A stretch of 64,000 nucleotides of DNA from an uncultured Oscillospiraceae bacterium (GTDB lineage: Bacteria > Bacillota > Clostridia > Oscillospirales > Oscillospiraceae): contig CAJUPU010000010.1 of assembly GCA_910588495.1 (NCBI GenBank), positions 21,532 through 85,531 on the forward strand, in the 5' to 3' direction. Position 1 is the stretch's first letter. Each line of letters begins with the position of its first letter. Below are positions 1 to 9,000 of this stretch, piece after piece. Both the position numbers and the translations under genes were made by a program. Under the pieces are notes generated by a model, which was not told the origin of the DNA, did no database searches, and saw only the letters and a list, made by a program, of their open reading frames with translations.

Positions 1-1
1 C

Positions 2-1858
2 TACCGGGAGGCGCTGGACCTGTGGGAGAAGCGCCGCCCCGGCGGCGAGATCGCCGTGCGCCAGCTGGCGGGGGCCATCGCCCTGTGCGCCTCGCTGATG
101 ATGACCCTCACCCGGGTGAACGTGGCGGGGGCCTATTCCCTGGGCCGGGTGCTGTGCGTGGGCGTGGTGCTGATCGCCGCCTGGCGGGGGGGCGTGGGCA
201 TGGGGGCCGCCGCCGGGGTGGCGGCGGGGCTGGCCATGGGCTTTTCCTCATCCCTGCCCGCCTGGTATACCCTGGCCTACGCCCTGCCGGGGCTGGTGGC
301 GGGCATATTCGTCAAGCAGAGCCGCCTGATGTGCGCCGCGGCCTACGCCCTGAGCGGCGCGGCGGCGGCCCTGTGGACCTGGCAGGCGGGGCCGGGGGAC
401 GCCTTCCTCTGGGAGCTGGCGGCGGGGACGGCAGTGTTCCTGCTTTTGCCGGACAAGCTTTTGCGGCGGCTGTCCGCCCTTCTGCGCCAGGAGGAACCGG
501 AGGAGGAGAGCCTCCACGCCCGGAAATTCGCCGCCGACCGCCTCAGGCAGACCGCCGAAGCTTTCCGGGCGGTGTCCGGGGGATTGCGGACGGCCTTCCA
601 GGCCCCGGCGGTCCCCAACGATGGGGACGCGGCCCGCATCTTTGACCGGGCGGCGGACCGGGTGTGCATCAAGTGCAAGCAGAAGGAGCGGTGCTGGCAG
701 CGGGAGTACCAGGTGACCAAGACCGCCCTGGCCGACGCCCTCACCCCCATGCTGGACCGGGGGGCCGGGGCGCTGGAGGACTTCCCGCCCCACTTCTCCA
801 GCCGGTGCATCCGGTTCGAGACCTTTCTGGTGGCCGCCAACGGGGAGCTGTCCGCCCTTTTGAGCCGCAGGCGGTACGACAGCCGGGTGCGGGAGAGCCG
901 GGCGGCGGTGTGCGCCCAATACGGGCACATGGCGGCGGTGCTGGACCGGGCGGCAGCGGAGCTGGCTCAGGAGCCCGCCGTGGACGTGCGCCGCCAGCGG
1001 CTGGTGAAGCAGCGCATGGCCGCCCTGGGGCTGGAGGGCCGGGTGGCGGTGTGGTCCGACCAGTACGGCCACCTGCAATTGGAGGTGGAGGGCCAGGGGG
1101 CGGAGCAGCTCAGCCGGGAGGGGGAGATCGGCCGGCTGTCCGCCATCCTGGGCTGCCCCCTTCGGGACGGGGACAGCCAGCGGGGCCGGGCCCGGCTGTG
1201 CCAGCGGGAGCCGCTGATGGCGGTGGCCGGGGTGGCCGGGGCGGACCGGGCGGGCCAGAGCGTCAGCGGCGACGCCGGGGTATGGTTCAAGGACGGCGCT
1301 GGGCGGCTGAACTTCCTGCTGTGCGACGGCATGGGCAGCGGCTCGGAGGCCCGAGAGGACAGCGAAAACGCCCTGCGGCTGCTGGAAAAGTTCCTGCTGG
1401 CCGGGCTGGAGCCGGAGGAGGCCCTGACCACCGTGGGGGAGGCCCTGGCCCTCCGGGGGGAGGAGGAGGGGGGCTTCACCACAGTGGACCTGCTCCAGAT
1501 CGACCTGTTCAGCGGCAAGAGCGGGGCGTACAAGCTGGGGGCGGCCCCCACCTATCTCCGCCGGGCCGGGGTGGTGGAGCGGCTGTCCGGCCAGTCCCTG
1601 CCCGCCGGGGTGGCCGCCGGAGCGCTGTCCGCGCCGGACGCCTTCCAGCTCTCCCTGGATGCGGGGGACTGCGTGCTGCTGGTCAGCGATGGGGTGACCA
1701 CCGGCAAGGACGACCGCTGGCTGCGCAAGCTCTTGTCCGAGTTTGACGGCCTGTCCCCCCAGGCCCTGGCCGCCCAGATCCTGAAGGAGAGCGACATCCG
1801 CTCGGGCAGCGGGGACGACCGGACGGTGATCGCCGTCAAGCTGGACGTGAGGACATGA
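2..1858 (+). CDS. spoIIE: Stage II sporulation protein E, 5'-truncated by the window edge
   Basis: This is the phosphatase that dephosphorylates SpoIIAA and so activates sigma-F in the forespore; it sits at the polar septum. The reading frame is already open at base 2, so the first residues lie outside the window. Several hydrophobic segments fill visible residues ~20-150, the end of the membrane domain. A linker carries the Cys cluster VCIKCKQKERCW (~residue 220) typical of SpoIIE. The C-terminal PP2C domain (~410-618) shows CDGMGSG, DGVTTG and GDDRT, the metal-binding and catalytic signatures. An internal GTG at 56 is not needed as a start. A strong hairpin follows the stop codon. Confidence 0.95.
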   Translation, partial: YREALDLWEKRRPGGEIAVRQLAGAIALCASLMMTLTRVNVAGAYSLGRVLCVGVVLIAAWRGGVGMGAAAGVAAGLAMGFSSSLPAWYTLAYALPGLVAGIFVKQSRLMCAAAYALSGAAAALWTWQAGPGDAFLWELAAGTAVFLLLPDKLLRRLSALLRQEEPEEESLHARKFAADRLRQTAEAFRAVSGGLRTAFQAPAVPNDGDAARIFDRAADRVCIKCKQKERCWQREYQVTKTALADALTPMLDRGAGALEDFPPHFSSRCIRFETFLVAANGELSALLSRRRYDSRVRESRAAVCAQYGHMAAVLDRAAAELAQEPAVDVRRQRLVKQRMAALGLEGRVAVWSDQYGHLQLEVEGQGAEQLSREGEIGRLSAILGCPLRDGDSQRGRARLCQREPLMAVAGVAGADRAGQSVSGDAGVWFKDGAGRLNFLLCDGMGSGSEAREDSENALRLLEKFLLAGLEPEEALTTVGEALALRGEEEGGFTTVDLLQIDLFSGKSGAYKLGAAPTYLRRAGVVERLSGQSLPAGVAAGALSAPDAFQLSLDAGDCVLLVSDGVTTGKDDRWLRKLLSEFDGLSPQALAAQILKESDIRSGSGDDRTVIAVKLDVRT

Positions 1859-1862
1859 CAGA

Positions 1863-1895
1863 CGGCCCGGAGGGAGCTCCCTCCGGGCCGCGTTT
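1863..1895 (+). terminator. Intrinsic terminator after spoIIE
   Basis: A 14-bp perfect inverted repeat (1863-1876 with 1877-1890) is followed by CGTTT. It lies between the convergent spoIIE and GH3 genes and can serve both strands. Confidence 0.75.
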
Positions 1896-1900
1896 CGTCA

Positions 1901-3148
1901 TTAGGCGGGAATGATGCCCCGGGCGGTCTTGAGCCGCAGGATCCGCAGCACGCTCTCGTCCAGCCGCTCCTGGGAGATGGCGCCGTCCTCCACCGCCAGG
2001 ACCAGGGCGGCGGCCGCCTCCTCCAGATCCTGGGGGGAGAGCAGCAGGTCCACCCCGGCCTGGACCGCCTTCACGGCGATATCGCCGCTGCCGTAGTGGT
2101 CGGTCATGGCCTGCATCTTCAGGCTGTCGGTGATCACCACGCCGTCAAAGCCCAGTTCCTCCCGCAGCAGCTCCGTCACGATCTTGTGGGAGAACAGGGC
2201 AGGCTGTTCCTCCACCTCCGCGATGATGAGGTGGCCCATCATCACAGCGTCCGCCCCGGCCTCGATGCCCGCCCGGAAGGGGATCAGCTCCCCCTCCCGC
2301 AGCTGGTCCAGGGTCTTGTACACATACACCGAGCCGAAGTGGCTGTCGGCGGAAGTGTCGCCGTGGCCGGGAAAGTGCTTGAGGGTACAGGCTATGCCGC
2401 CCTGGTGGAAACCGTCCACAGCGGCGGCCACCAGCTGGGCGGCCTGCTGGAAATCATCGCTGTAGGCCCGGTCTCCGATCACGGTGTTGTCCGGATTGGA
2501 CCACACGTCGGCCACCGGGGCCAGGTCCATGTTGAAGCCGCAAAACCGCATGTCCGCGGCGATGGTCCTGGCGTTCTCCGCCGCCTTGTCCGCCCCCTGG
2601 TCCTTGAAGTCCAGCATGGGGCCGACGTAGGTGGTGCCGATGGTGTGCATCAGGCGGTTCACCCGCCCGCCCTCCTCGTCGCAGGTGAGGATCAGGGGGA
2701 TCTTGGAAAAGCGTTGAAAGTTGGACAGCATGTCATGGGTCTGGGCCAGGTCCTTCAGGTTGCTGGCGTCCAGCAGCAGCCCGCCCACCGGCCATTCCTC
2801 CAGGGCCCACTGGGCGGCCGTCCCCGCCGCCGTCAGCTCGCCGGGGGTCAGGTCGGCGGGCTGGACGATGAAGAGCTGGCACACCTTTTCGTGGAGGGTC
2901 ATCTCCGCCAGCAGCCGCTCCGCCTGGTCGGGGGTGGGGGTGGGGCTGGGTGCCGGGGTGGGCCTCCGGCTGGGGGCGGCCGAGAGGGCGGGGGCCAGGG
3001 AGGGGCTGGGCTGGGGCGGCTGGGCGGAGGGCTGGCGCAGGATCAGCGCCGCGAATACGCCCAGGGCGGCCAGCACCACCGCCAGGGCGATCAGGGCGGG
3101 GATGAGCCAGGCTCTCGAGGGGGGATCGGTCCGTTTTCTTGTGTACAC
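1901..3148 (-). CDS. Beta-N-acetylhexosaminidase, glycoside hydrolase family 3 (NagZ-like), membrane-anchored
   Basis: It is predicted to release N-acetylglucosamine from muropeptides or other glycans outside the membrane. The GTG at 3148 is chosen because GGAGG lies 7 bases upstream; an in-frame ATG at 3250 would add a non-conserved tail. The 415-residue protein has one N-terminal transmembrane helix (~residues 12-36), a Pro/Ser/Ala-rich linker, then the GH3 barrel. Visible motifs are KHFPGHGDT (the His/Asp acid-base loop of NagZ enzymes) and VVITDSLKM with the catalytic Asp. It stands alone behind its own promoter. The substrate is inferred from the family. Confidence 0.9.
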   Translation of the reverse strand: MYTRKRTDPPSRAWLIPALIALAVVLAALGVFAALILRQPSAQPPQPSPSLAPALSAAPSRRPTPAPSPTPTPDQAERLLAEMTLHEKVCQLFIVQPADLTPGELTAAGTAAQWALEEWPVGGLLLDASNLKDLAQTHDMLSNFQRFSKIPLILTCDEEGGRVNRLMHTIGTTYVGPMLDFKDQGADKAAENARTIAADMRFCGFNMDLAPVADVWSNPDNTVIGDRAYSDDFQQAAQLVAAAVDGFHQGGIACTLKHFPGHGDTSADSHFGSVYVYKTLDQLREGELIPFRAGIEAGADAVMMGHLIIAEVEEQPALFSHKIVTELLREELGFDGVVITDSLKMQAMTDHYGSGDIAVKAVQAGVDLLLSPQDLEEAAAALVLAVEDGAISQERLDESVLRILRLKTARGIIPA

Positions 3149-3183
3149 GGCAAAGCCTCCATACTTGTGATATGTCGGACCCC

Positions 3184-3212
3184 ATTGTACCCCATTTCCC
3201 CTCCCGGCGCAA
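3184..3212 (-). promoter_or_regulatory. Sigma-A promoter of the GH3 gene
   Basis: On the minus strand TTGCGC (3212-3207) and TACAAT (3189-3184) are separated by 17 bases. The -10 box lies about 36 bases upstream of the GTG start. Confidence 0.7.
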
Positions 3213-3403
3213 GCGCCATCCTTCGGATCTTTGGCTGGTCCCAGGCGCATATGGGACGGGCGGGCGGAAATAAGGTCCTATCGGGGGATGGAGCGGGGCC
3301 CTTTCGCACCATTGCCGCCCGGTCCACATAGATTGAAGTGAAAACAACGGCGGGGCCGGGGCGTCTGCCCCGGGCGCCGCCGGAACTTGGAGGAGGCTTT
3401 CGG

Positions 3404-4483
3404 ATGCCCAATATACAGTATTTTCTGGGCGGAAACACGCCCGCCGGTTTTTACTCCCTCTATCACCAGCTGTCGGACCCCACCCGGACGCGGGCGCTGT
3501 ACATCGTCAAAGGCGGGCCGGGCAGCGGCAAGTCCACCCTCATGCGCCGGGTGGAGCGCCACGCCCAGGCCGCCGGGCTGGAGACGGTGCAGGTGCTGTG
3601 CTCCGGCGACCCGGACTCTCTGGACGCGCTGATCCTGCCCCAGCTGGGGGCGGCCCTGGTGGACGGGACCGCGCCCCACGTGGTAGAGCCCAAATGTCCC
3701 GGCGTGGTGGAGCGCTACATAGACCTGAGCCAATATTACGACCGGGCGGGCCTCCAGCCGCTGAAGCGGGAGATCCTGGACACCACGGCGGAGTATCAGG
3801 GCCACTACAAGCGGGTATACCGCTGTCTGGGGGCGGCGGGGGAGCTGCGCCGGGACATGAACGAGCTGCTGGACGGCCCGGAGGTCCGGCAGCGCCTGGC
3901 CAAGCGGGCGGCGGGCATCATCGGCCGGGAGCTGAAGCGCCCCGCCCAGGGGCACAGCCGGGCGGATCAGCGCTTCCTCTCCGCCGTCACCCACAAGGGG
4001 GCCTTCACCCTGTGGAACACGGTGGAGGGCCAGGCGGAACGGGTCTATGAGCTGGTGGACAGCTGCGGCCTGGCCCACCATCTGCTGGACCCCATCCTCA
4101 CCGCCGCCCTGGCCGCGGGCCACGACGCGGTGGCCTGCCCCGATCCCATGGCCCCGGACCGGCTGGCCCACCTGATCTTCCCCGGCCTGTCCCTGGCCTT
4201 CGTCACCTCCACCCAGGAGGACCCCTGGCCCCACCACGCCTACCGCCGCCTGCGTCTGGACGCCATGGCGGACGCCGACACCTGCCGCCTGAACCGGCCC
4301 CGGCTGCGTTTCACCAAGCGGGTGGCCTCCGCCCTGCTGGACGAGGGGGTGGCGGGCCTCGCCCAGGCCAAGGAGGCCCACGACCGGCTGGAGCGGCTCT
4401 ACAACCCTTATGTGGACTTCGACGGCGTGTCTCAGACCGCCGACCAGCTGGCCCGTCAGGTGCTGGCGCTGCCCAGGGAATAA
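3404..4483 (+). CDS. P-loop ATPase of unknown function (PRK06851-like)
   Basis: The start ATG at 3404 has GGAGGAG 8 bases upstream. The 359-residue protein opens with FLGGNTPAGFYSLYHQL and a Walker A motif GGPGSGKST (~residues 38-46). The C-terminal half (from ~195) looks like a degenerate repeat of the first, with LSAVTHKGAF but no second P-loop. Members of this family that I remember often carry two P-loops, so this one may have lost the second. No signal peptide or membrane segment is seen. It is monocistronic, ending in a strong terminator. The substrate and role are unknown. Confidence 0.7.
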   Translation: MPNIQYFLGGNTPAGFYSLYHQLSDPTRTRALYIVKGGPGSGKSTLMRRVERHAQAAGLETVQVLCSGDPDSLDALILPQLGAALVDGTAPHVVEPKCPGVVERYIDLSQYYDRAGLQPLKREILDTTAEYQGHYKRVYRCLGAAGELRRDMNELLDGPEVRQRLAKRAAGIIGRELKRPAQGHSRADQRFLSAVTHKGAFTLWNTVEGQAERVYELVDSCGLAHHLLDPILTAALAAGHDAVACPDPMAPDRLAHLIFPGLSLAFVTSTQEDPWPHHAYRRLRLDAMADADTCRLNRPRLRFTKRVASALLDEGVAGLAQAKEAHDRLERLYNPYVDFDGVSQTADQLARQVLALPRE

Positions 4484-4484
4484 A

Positions 4485-4520
4485 AGAACGGGGAGGACCC
4501 GCGTCCTCCCCGCTCTTTTC
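4485..4520 (+). terminator. Intrinsic terminator, probably bidirectional
   Basis: A 10-bp stem (4489-4498 with 4503-4512) with loop CCGC is followed by CTCTTTT. The bases before it are A-rich, so it could also act on the minus strand. Confidence 0.85.
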
Positions 4521-4601
4521 ATATCAAGAACCGTCGGTCATGTTACAGCCATAGAACAGTACGACATTTGGAACTGGCCGGTCGATACGTCTTGGGGCAG
4601 T

Positions 4602-4871
4602 TTACAACCAATCGGACACCACATCACGCAGGGCCGCCGGCGTCACGCCGTTGCGCACCAGCAGACCGCTGAGCTCATCGATACGGGCTGCGCTGCAGGT
4701 CACGTTGGGGACACACGCCTCTTCTCCGCCCTGTTCGGCCACTTTGACGCCATAGCTCTCACAGGCGTACATCCCCACGTCCATCTCTCCGATGAGTATG
4801 GAGTAATCGAACCGGCGCGGCGCGCCCGACTGGTCGGCCAACTCCACGGTCTGCAGAAATAGCTCCCGCAT
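4602..4871 (-). CDS. Small DUF6514-type protein
   Basis: An 89-residue cytoplasmic protein without membrane segments. FDYSILIGEMD, YGVKV and the C-terminal ARIDELSGLLVRNGVTPAAL resemble the DUF6514 family, which is widespread in Oscillospiraceae and has no assigned function. An in-frame stop just upstream makes the ATG at 4871 the first usable start. A GGGAGGTG sits about 10 bases upstream, slightly further than usual. It has its own sigma-A promoter. The family name is from memory of similar sequences. Confidence 0.7.
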   Translation of the reverse strand: MRELFLQTVELADQSGAPRRFDYSILIGEMDVGMYACESYGVKVAEQGGEEACVPNVTCSAARIDELSGLLVRNGVTPAALRDVVSDWL

Positions 4872-4908
4872 AGGTCCATTTCACCTCCCTTTCTCTCTTC
4901 ATGCTCCT

Positions 4909-4937
4909 ATTATCCATATAGTAATCAGAATTTTCAA
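4909..4937 (-). promoter_or_regulatory. Sigma-A promoter of the DUF6514-type gene
   Basis: Minus-strand TTGAAA (4937-4932), 17-base spacer, GATAAT (4914-4909). It lies about 38 bases before the start codon. Confidence 0.7.
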
Positions 4938-5188
4938 GGGCAACCGTTCGACGCGATCCGACAGTATCCGACGGGGGTACAAGATGTGGAAACCCACGGG
5001 CGCTCAGAGGCACCAGCCATGGGTGAGCCACATATTTCCATGGTAAAATTGGGCAGAAATGCACAAAAAGCCCAGGGCGGAACACCAGTTCGCCCTGGGC
5101 TCTTTCGCGGAACAAAGTACCTGGATGCTATTTCCAGCGCCCACGATCCCTTGTGGTCACTGGATCTCCAGACTACAAAGCGTAATCG
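4938..5188. other. Intergenic region with one terminator hairpin
   Basis: No convincing gene was found. The open frames here lack ribosome binding sites and overlap the neighbours' control signals. A stem AGCCCAGGGCG/CGCCCTGGGCT at about 5068-5103 followed by CTTT looks like a terminator and lies downstream of hbd on the minus strand. Confidence 0.5.
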
Positions 5189-6061
5189 TTACAGCTCATC
5201 CACCGCGGTCTTGGTGCGGTCGGCGTTGTAGACGTAGAAGCCCTTGCCGGACTTGACGCCCAGGTTGCCGCCCCGGACCATCTTCCGGATCAGCGGGCAG
5301 GCGCGGTACTTGCCGTCGCCGGTCTCATTGTACAGCACGTCCATGATGGCCAGGCAGATGTCCAGGCCGATGAAGTCGCCCAGCTCCAGGGGACCCATGG
5401 GGTGGTTGGCGCCCAGCTTCATGGCGGCGTCGATGCCGGCGATGTTGGACACGCCCTCCATCTTGATGAAGGCGGCCTCGTTGATCATGGGGATCAGGAT
5501 GCGGTTGACCACGAACCCGGCGGCCTCGTTGACCTGCACGGGGGTCTTGCCCAGCTCCTTGGAGATCTCGGTGATGGTGTCCACGGTGGCGGCGGGGGTG
5601 TTGGCGCCGGCAATGACCTCGATCAGCTTCATCCGGTCGGCGGGGTTGAAGAAGTGCATCCCGATCAGGGGGCGGTTCAGGCCCTTGCCGATCTCGGTGA
5701 TGGACAGGGAGGAGGTGTTGGAGGCGAAGATGCAGCCCTCCTTGCAGATCTTGTCCAGCTCGCCGAAAGTGGTCTGCTTGACCTTCATATCCTCGAAGGC
5801 GGCCTCCACGATCAGGTCGCAGTCGGCGCACAGATCCTCCTTCAGGCCCGCGGTGATGGCGGCCACGATGCCGTCGGCCTTGGCCTGGTCCATCTTGCCC
5901 TTTTCCACCAGCTTGGCATAGCCCTTCTGGATCTTGGCCTTGCCGCCGTCGGCCCACTCCTGCTTGATGTCGCACAGAGCCACGGCCCAGCCGCTCTGGG
6001 CGAACGCCTTGGCGATGCCCTGGCCCATGGTGCCGGCGCCGATGATACCAACCTTTTTCAT
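5189..6061 (-). CDS. hbd: 3-hydroxybutyryl-CoA dehydrogenase
   Basis: It reduces acetoacetyl-CoA to 3-hydroxybutyryl-CoA with NAD(P)H in the butyrate pathway. The 290-residue protein begins MKKVGIIGAGTMGQG, the Rossmann fold. SNTSSLSITEI and IGMHFFNPADRMKLIE carry the conserved Ser and catalytic His regions, and the C-terminal helical domain ends in GKGFYVYN. The ATG at 6061 has AGGGG about 9 bases upstream; an upstream in-frame extension to 6181 has no family match. It lies 120 bases downstream of crt, presumably co-transcribed. Thiolase, Bcd and Etf genes are not in the window. Confidence 0.95.
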   Translation of the reverse strand: MKKVGIIGAGTMGQGIAKAFAQSGWAVALCDIKQEWADGGKAKIQKGYAKLVEKGKMDQAKADGIVAAITAGLKEDLCADCDLIVEAAFEDMKVKQTTFGELDKICKEGCIFASNTSSLSITEIGKGLNRPLIGMHFFNPADRMKLIEVIAGANTPAATVDTITEISKELGKTPVQVNEAAGFVVNRILIPMINEAAFIKMEGVSNIAGIDAAMKLGANHPMGPLELGDFIGLDICLAIMDVLYNETGDGKYRACPLIRKMVRGGNLGVKSGKGFYVYNADRTKTAVDEL

Positions 6062-6181
6062 GATGACATACCCCTTTTCAGTGTTGATTTGATGTATGGA
6101 CTCGTCCGTGGGGACGATGTGCGCAAACTGCCGGAGGATCATGTTCCACACCTGACCGTCCGGGCTGCCGATGACGGGCAC

Positions 6182-6967
6182 TTAGTTGTTGGTGAATACC
6201 GCCTTGGGCTTGGGCTTCTCCCGGGAGAGGAAGCAGGCCATGCCCTCCACCTGGTCGTGGGTCTCGAAGCAGCCGCCGAACAGCTTCTCCTCGATCTCCA
6301 CCGCCTTGTCGATGGACACCTGCATCCCCTCGTTGACGGCCTGCTTGCAGGCGCGCACGGCGATGGGGGCGTTCTTGGCGATGGTGTTGGCCATCTTGAC
6401 GGCGGTGTCCATCAGCTCGGCCTGGGGCACCACCGCGTTGACCAGGCCGATGCGCAGGGCCTCGGCGGCGTCGATGTTCCGGGCGGTGTACAGCAGCTGC
6501 TTGGCCATGCCCAGGCCCACGATGCGGGGCAGGCGCTGGGTGCCGCCGAAGCCGGGGGTGATGCCCAGGCCCACCTCGGGCTGGCCGAACATGGCGTTGT
6601 CGGAGCAGATGCGGATGTCGCAGGACATGGCCAGCTCGCACCCGCCGCCCAGGGCAAAGCCGTTCACCGCGGCGATGACGGGCAGGGGGAAGTTCTCGAT
6701 CGTCAGGAAGATGTCATTGCCCAGCTTGCCGAAGGCCTCGCCCTCAGCCTTGGTCATGGTGGACATGGAGCCGATATCGGCGCCCGCCACGAAGCTCTTG
6801 TCCCCTTCGCCGGTGAGGACCACGCAGCGAACGGCGTTCTGGTCGATGGCCTCGAAGGCGGCCTTCAGGTCGGCCAGCACCTCGGGGTTCAGGGCATTGA
6901 GGGCCTTGGGGCGGTCGATGGTGAGCACGGCCACAGCGCCCTGCTGCTCGGATTTCACGAATGACAT
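6182..6967 (-). CDS. crt: Crotonase (3-hydroxybutyryl-CoA dehydratase)
   Basis: It dehydrates 3-hydroxybutyryl-CoA to crotonyl-CoA, the step after Hbd. The 261-residue length is normal for the family. Signatures are FVAGADIGSM (oxyanion hole), AVNGFALGGGCELAM, and PEVGLGITPGFGGTQRLPR with the catalytic Glu region. The start ATG at 6967 has AGGAGG 7 bases upstream. First gene of the crt-hbd unit, read from a promoter about 170 bases upstream. Confidence 0.95.
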   Translation of the reverse strand: MSFVKSEQQGAVAVLTIDRPKALNALNPEVLADLKAAFEAIDQNAVRCVVLTGEGDKSFVAGADIGSMSTMTKAEGEAFGKLGNDIFLTIENFPLPVIAAVNGFALGGGCELAMSCDIRICSDNAMFGQPEVGLGITPGFGGTQRLPRIVGLGMAKQLLYTARNIDAAEALRIGLVNAVVPQAELMDTAVKMANTIAKNAPIAVRACKQAVNEGMQVSIDKAVEIEEKLFGGCFETHDQVEGMACFLSREKPKPKAVFTNN

Positions 6968-7138
6968 CAGATTGCCTCCTTGTACTGTATAGTTTGGGAA
7001 AACGGCGGACGCCCCGTGCCCCGCCCATGTTCGATATTTTTTTAACAAATACCGGACGAAGGGGCGCGGCGATGGACCCGGGATCGCTGGGCCGGTCATG
7101 CCGCGTGGGATCGGGGGCGTTCCCCATATTCTCCGTTT

Positions 7139-7167
7139 AGTATACCGCCTTTTCCCGCTCATTGCAA
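7139..7167 (-). promoter_or_regulatory. Sigma-A promoter of crt-hbd
   Basis: Minus-strand TTGCAA (7167-7162), 17-base spacer, TATACT (7144-7139). The transcript would start near 7132. Confidence 0.7.
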
Positions 7168-7248
7168 GGGTTTCTTTTTCAATGGTCCAACCTCTTCGGA
7201 ACAAAGTCCGCTTCACGGGGAACGCCCTCCGGCCATTCCCCGCCGCGC

Positions 7249-7306
7249 TCCCCTGCCCCTCCTCTCCCCACGCGGCCCGCTTCGCGGGGTCGTGCGGGGG
7301 GCCGGG
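7249..7306 (-). repeat. Dispersed GC-rich intergenic repeat (copy near ribF operon end)
   Basis: On the minus strand it reads a GC-rich hairpin followed by GGGGAGAGGAGGGGCAG, the same 3' block found in the tRNA-spacer copies (38.7-39.6 kb) and at 63.6 kb. Confidence 0.55.
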
Positions 7307-7359
7307 ATCAGGGGAAAGGACCCGGTCAGACGGTGGATCGAGGTCGTGGATACGGCTGC

Positions 7360-8079
7360 TCAGAACAGGCCGGAGAAAAGGCCGCCCAGCCATTGGGCCA
7401 GGGGCAGGTAGGCGATGGGCAGAAAGATGGCGGGCAGCATATTGCCCACCTTGATCTTCTCCCTGCCCAGCTCCAGCATGTTGACGGCCAGGGCCACGAT
7501 CAGCGCGCCCCCCACGGCGGTCATCTCGGTGATGACGGCGGCGGGCAGATAGGGCCCCACCCACCCCGCCAGCAGGGTGATGCCCCCCTGGTAGACCAGC
7601 AGGGGGATCACGGAGAACATGACGCCCACGCCCAGGGTGGCGGCGAAGGAGACGGCGGTCACCCCGTCGATCGCCCCCTTGGACACGATGATCTCATAGT
7701 TGCCGTTGAGCCCCGCCTCGATGGACCCGGTGATGGCCATGGCCCCCACGCAGAACAGCAGGGAGGCGTTGACGAAGCCCTCGGTGAACCGGCCGCCGCT
7801 GCCGTTCCGGAACACCTTGGCCCGGAGCAGGTCCCCCGCCCCCTCCAGCCGCCGCTCGATGTCGATGGCGCTGCCCATGACGGTGCCAATCACCATGCAC
7901 ACGATCACGCACAGCATGTCCTGGGTGCCGGTGGCGTTGCCGATGCCGATGGCCAGCACGCACAGCCCCAGGGCGTGGGTGAGGATGGACATGAGCCGGT
8001 CGCTGATGAAGCCCTTGAAGGCCAGCCCCAGCCCGCCCCCCAGCAGCACCAGGGCCATATTGATGAATGTGGCGGGCAC
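7360..8079 (-). CDS. DUF554 family membrane protein
   Basis: A 239-residue protein with about six or seven hydrophobic segments and the DUF554 features NMALVLLGGGLGLAFKG near the N-terminus and an NMLPAIF block near the C-terminus. The start GTG at 8079 lies only 6 bases after the ribF stop, so it is the last gene of the rimP-ribF operon. Homologues such as Bacillus YdfK are uncharacterised membrane proteins. Confidence 0.85.
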   Translation of the reverse strand: MPATFINMALVLLGGGLGLAFKGFISDRLMSILTHALGLCVLAIGIGNATGTQDMLCVIVCMVIGTVMGSAIDIERRLEGAGDLLRAKVFRNGSGGRFTEGFVNASLLFCVGAMAITGSIEAGLNGNYEIIVSKGAIDGVTAVSFAATLGVGVMFSVIPLLVYQGGITLLAGWVGPYLPAAVITEMTAVGGALIVALAVNMLELGREKIKVGNMLPAIFLPIAYLPLAQWLGGLFSGLF

Positions 8080-8085
8080 GGCCCC

Positions 8086-8994
8086 TCACCCCTTCCCCTT
8101 GGCGAAATACTCCCGGGTCTGCCGGGCGTTCTCCAAAATGGCGTCCCGCAGGGCCTGGACCGAGGGGAATCTCTTCTCCGGCCGCAGCCGGGCGTAGAAC
8201 TCCACCCGGATGTTCCGGCCGTACAGGTCCCCCTGGTAGTCCAAGATCCAGGGCTCCACGGTGACGGCCTGCCGGTCGGCGTTCACCGTGGGCCGGGTGC
8301 CCACGTTGGTGACGGCCAGCCGCGTCTCGCCGCCGGGGAGGCGGACCCGCCCGGCGTACACTCCGAACCCGGGGGCGATCACCCCCTCGGGGACCAGCAG
8401 GTTGGCGGTGGGGGTGCCCAGGGTGCGGCCCAGCTCGCTGCCGTGGACCACCGGGCCGGACAGGGTGTGGGGGTGGCCCAGGAACCACCCGGCCCGCTCC
8501 ATCTTCCCCTCCTCCACCAGGGCGCGGATGTACGTGGAGGACACGGTGACGCCGTCGATCTCCACCTTGGGGATCACGTCGCAGCCCATGCCCAGCTCCC
8601 GGCACTTCTCCCCCAGGCGCCGGGGGTCCCCCTCCCCCTTATAGCCGAAGTGGAAGTCGTGCCCCGCCACCACGTGGACTGCCCCCAGTTCCTTTTGCAG
8701 ATACTGCTCCACGAAGTCCCGCCAGTCCATCTGGCGCATCACGTCGAAGGGGGCCACGATCACCTCCTCGATCGCGTACAGCTCCCGCATCAGCGCCCCC
8801 CGGTCCTCCACCCCGGTGAGCAGGGGGATGGTCCGCCCGGTGAGGGCGGCGGTGGGGCTGCGGTCGAAGGTGAAGGCGCAGGGGCTGGCGTCCAGGGCCG
8901 TGGCCCGCTCCGCCACCGTGCGCAAAAGGGCGCCGTGGCCCATGTGCACCCCGTCGAAAAAGCCCAGGGCGACGACTCTGCGTTGTTTATCCAT
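8086..8994 (-). CDS. ribF: Bifunctional riboflavin kinase / FAD synthetase
   Basis: It converts riboflavin to FMN and then FAD. The 302-residue protein has an N-terminal nucleotidyltransferase domain (VVALGFFDGVHMGHGALL; VSSTYIRALVEEG with the ST-R signature) and a C-terminal flavokinase domain (~180-300: GRTLGTPTANL, GVYAGRV, TNVGTRPTV). It starts 6 bases after truB stops. The truB-ribF order is common in Firmicutes. Confidence 0.95.
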   Translation of the reverse strand: MDKQRRVVALGFFDGVHMGHGALLRTVAERATALDASPCAFTFDRSPTAALTGRTIPLLTGVEDRGALMRELYAIEEVIVAPFDVMRQMDWRDFVEQYLQKELGAVHVVAGHDFHFGYKGEGDPRRLGEKCRELGMGCDVIPKVEIDGVTVSSTYIRALVEEGKMERAGWFLGHPHTLSGPVVHGSELGRTLGTPTANLLVPEGVIAPGFGVYAGRVRLPGGETRLAVTNVGTRPTVNADRQAVTVEPWILDYQGDLYGRNIRVEFYARLRPEKRFPSVQALRDAILENARQTREYFAKGKG

Positions 8995-9000
8995 CAGCGA

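Larger units (their letters stand above)
6968..7359. other. Intergenic region with the crt leader and one dispersed repeat copy
   Basis: The 390 bases hold the crt promoter (7139-7167), a leader of about 165 bases and, further right, one copy of the GC-rich dispersed repeat (about 7249-7306). I see no gene in it. Confidence 0.6.

Noticed and set aside
4872..5231. Overlapping open frames on both strands between the DUF6514-type gene and hbd
   Set aside because: They lack ribosome binding sites, run over promoters and a terminator, and encode low-complexity or unlikely peptides.
7035..7060. Rex-like redox operator (TTGTTAA) in the crt leader
   Set aside because: Only one half-site fits; the second half reads ATATCGA instead of TTAACAA, and the position is about 100 bases inside the transcript.
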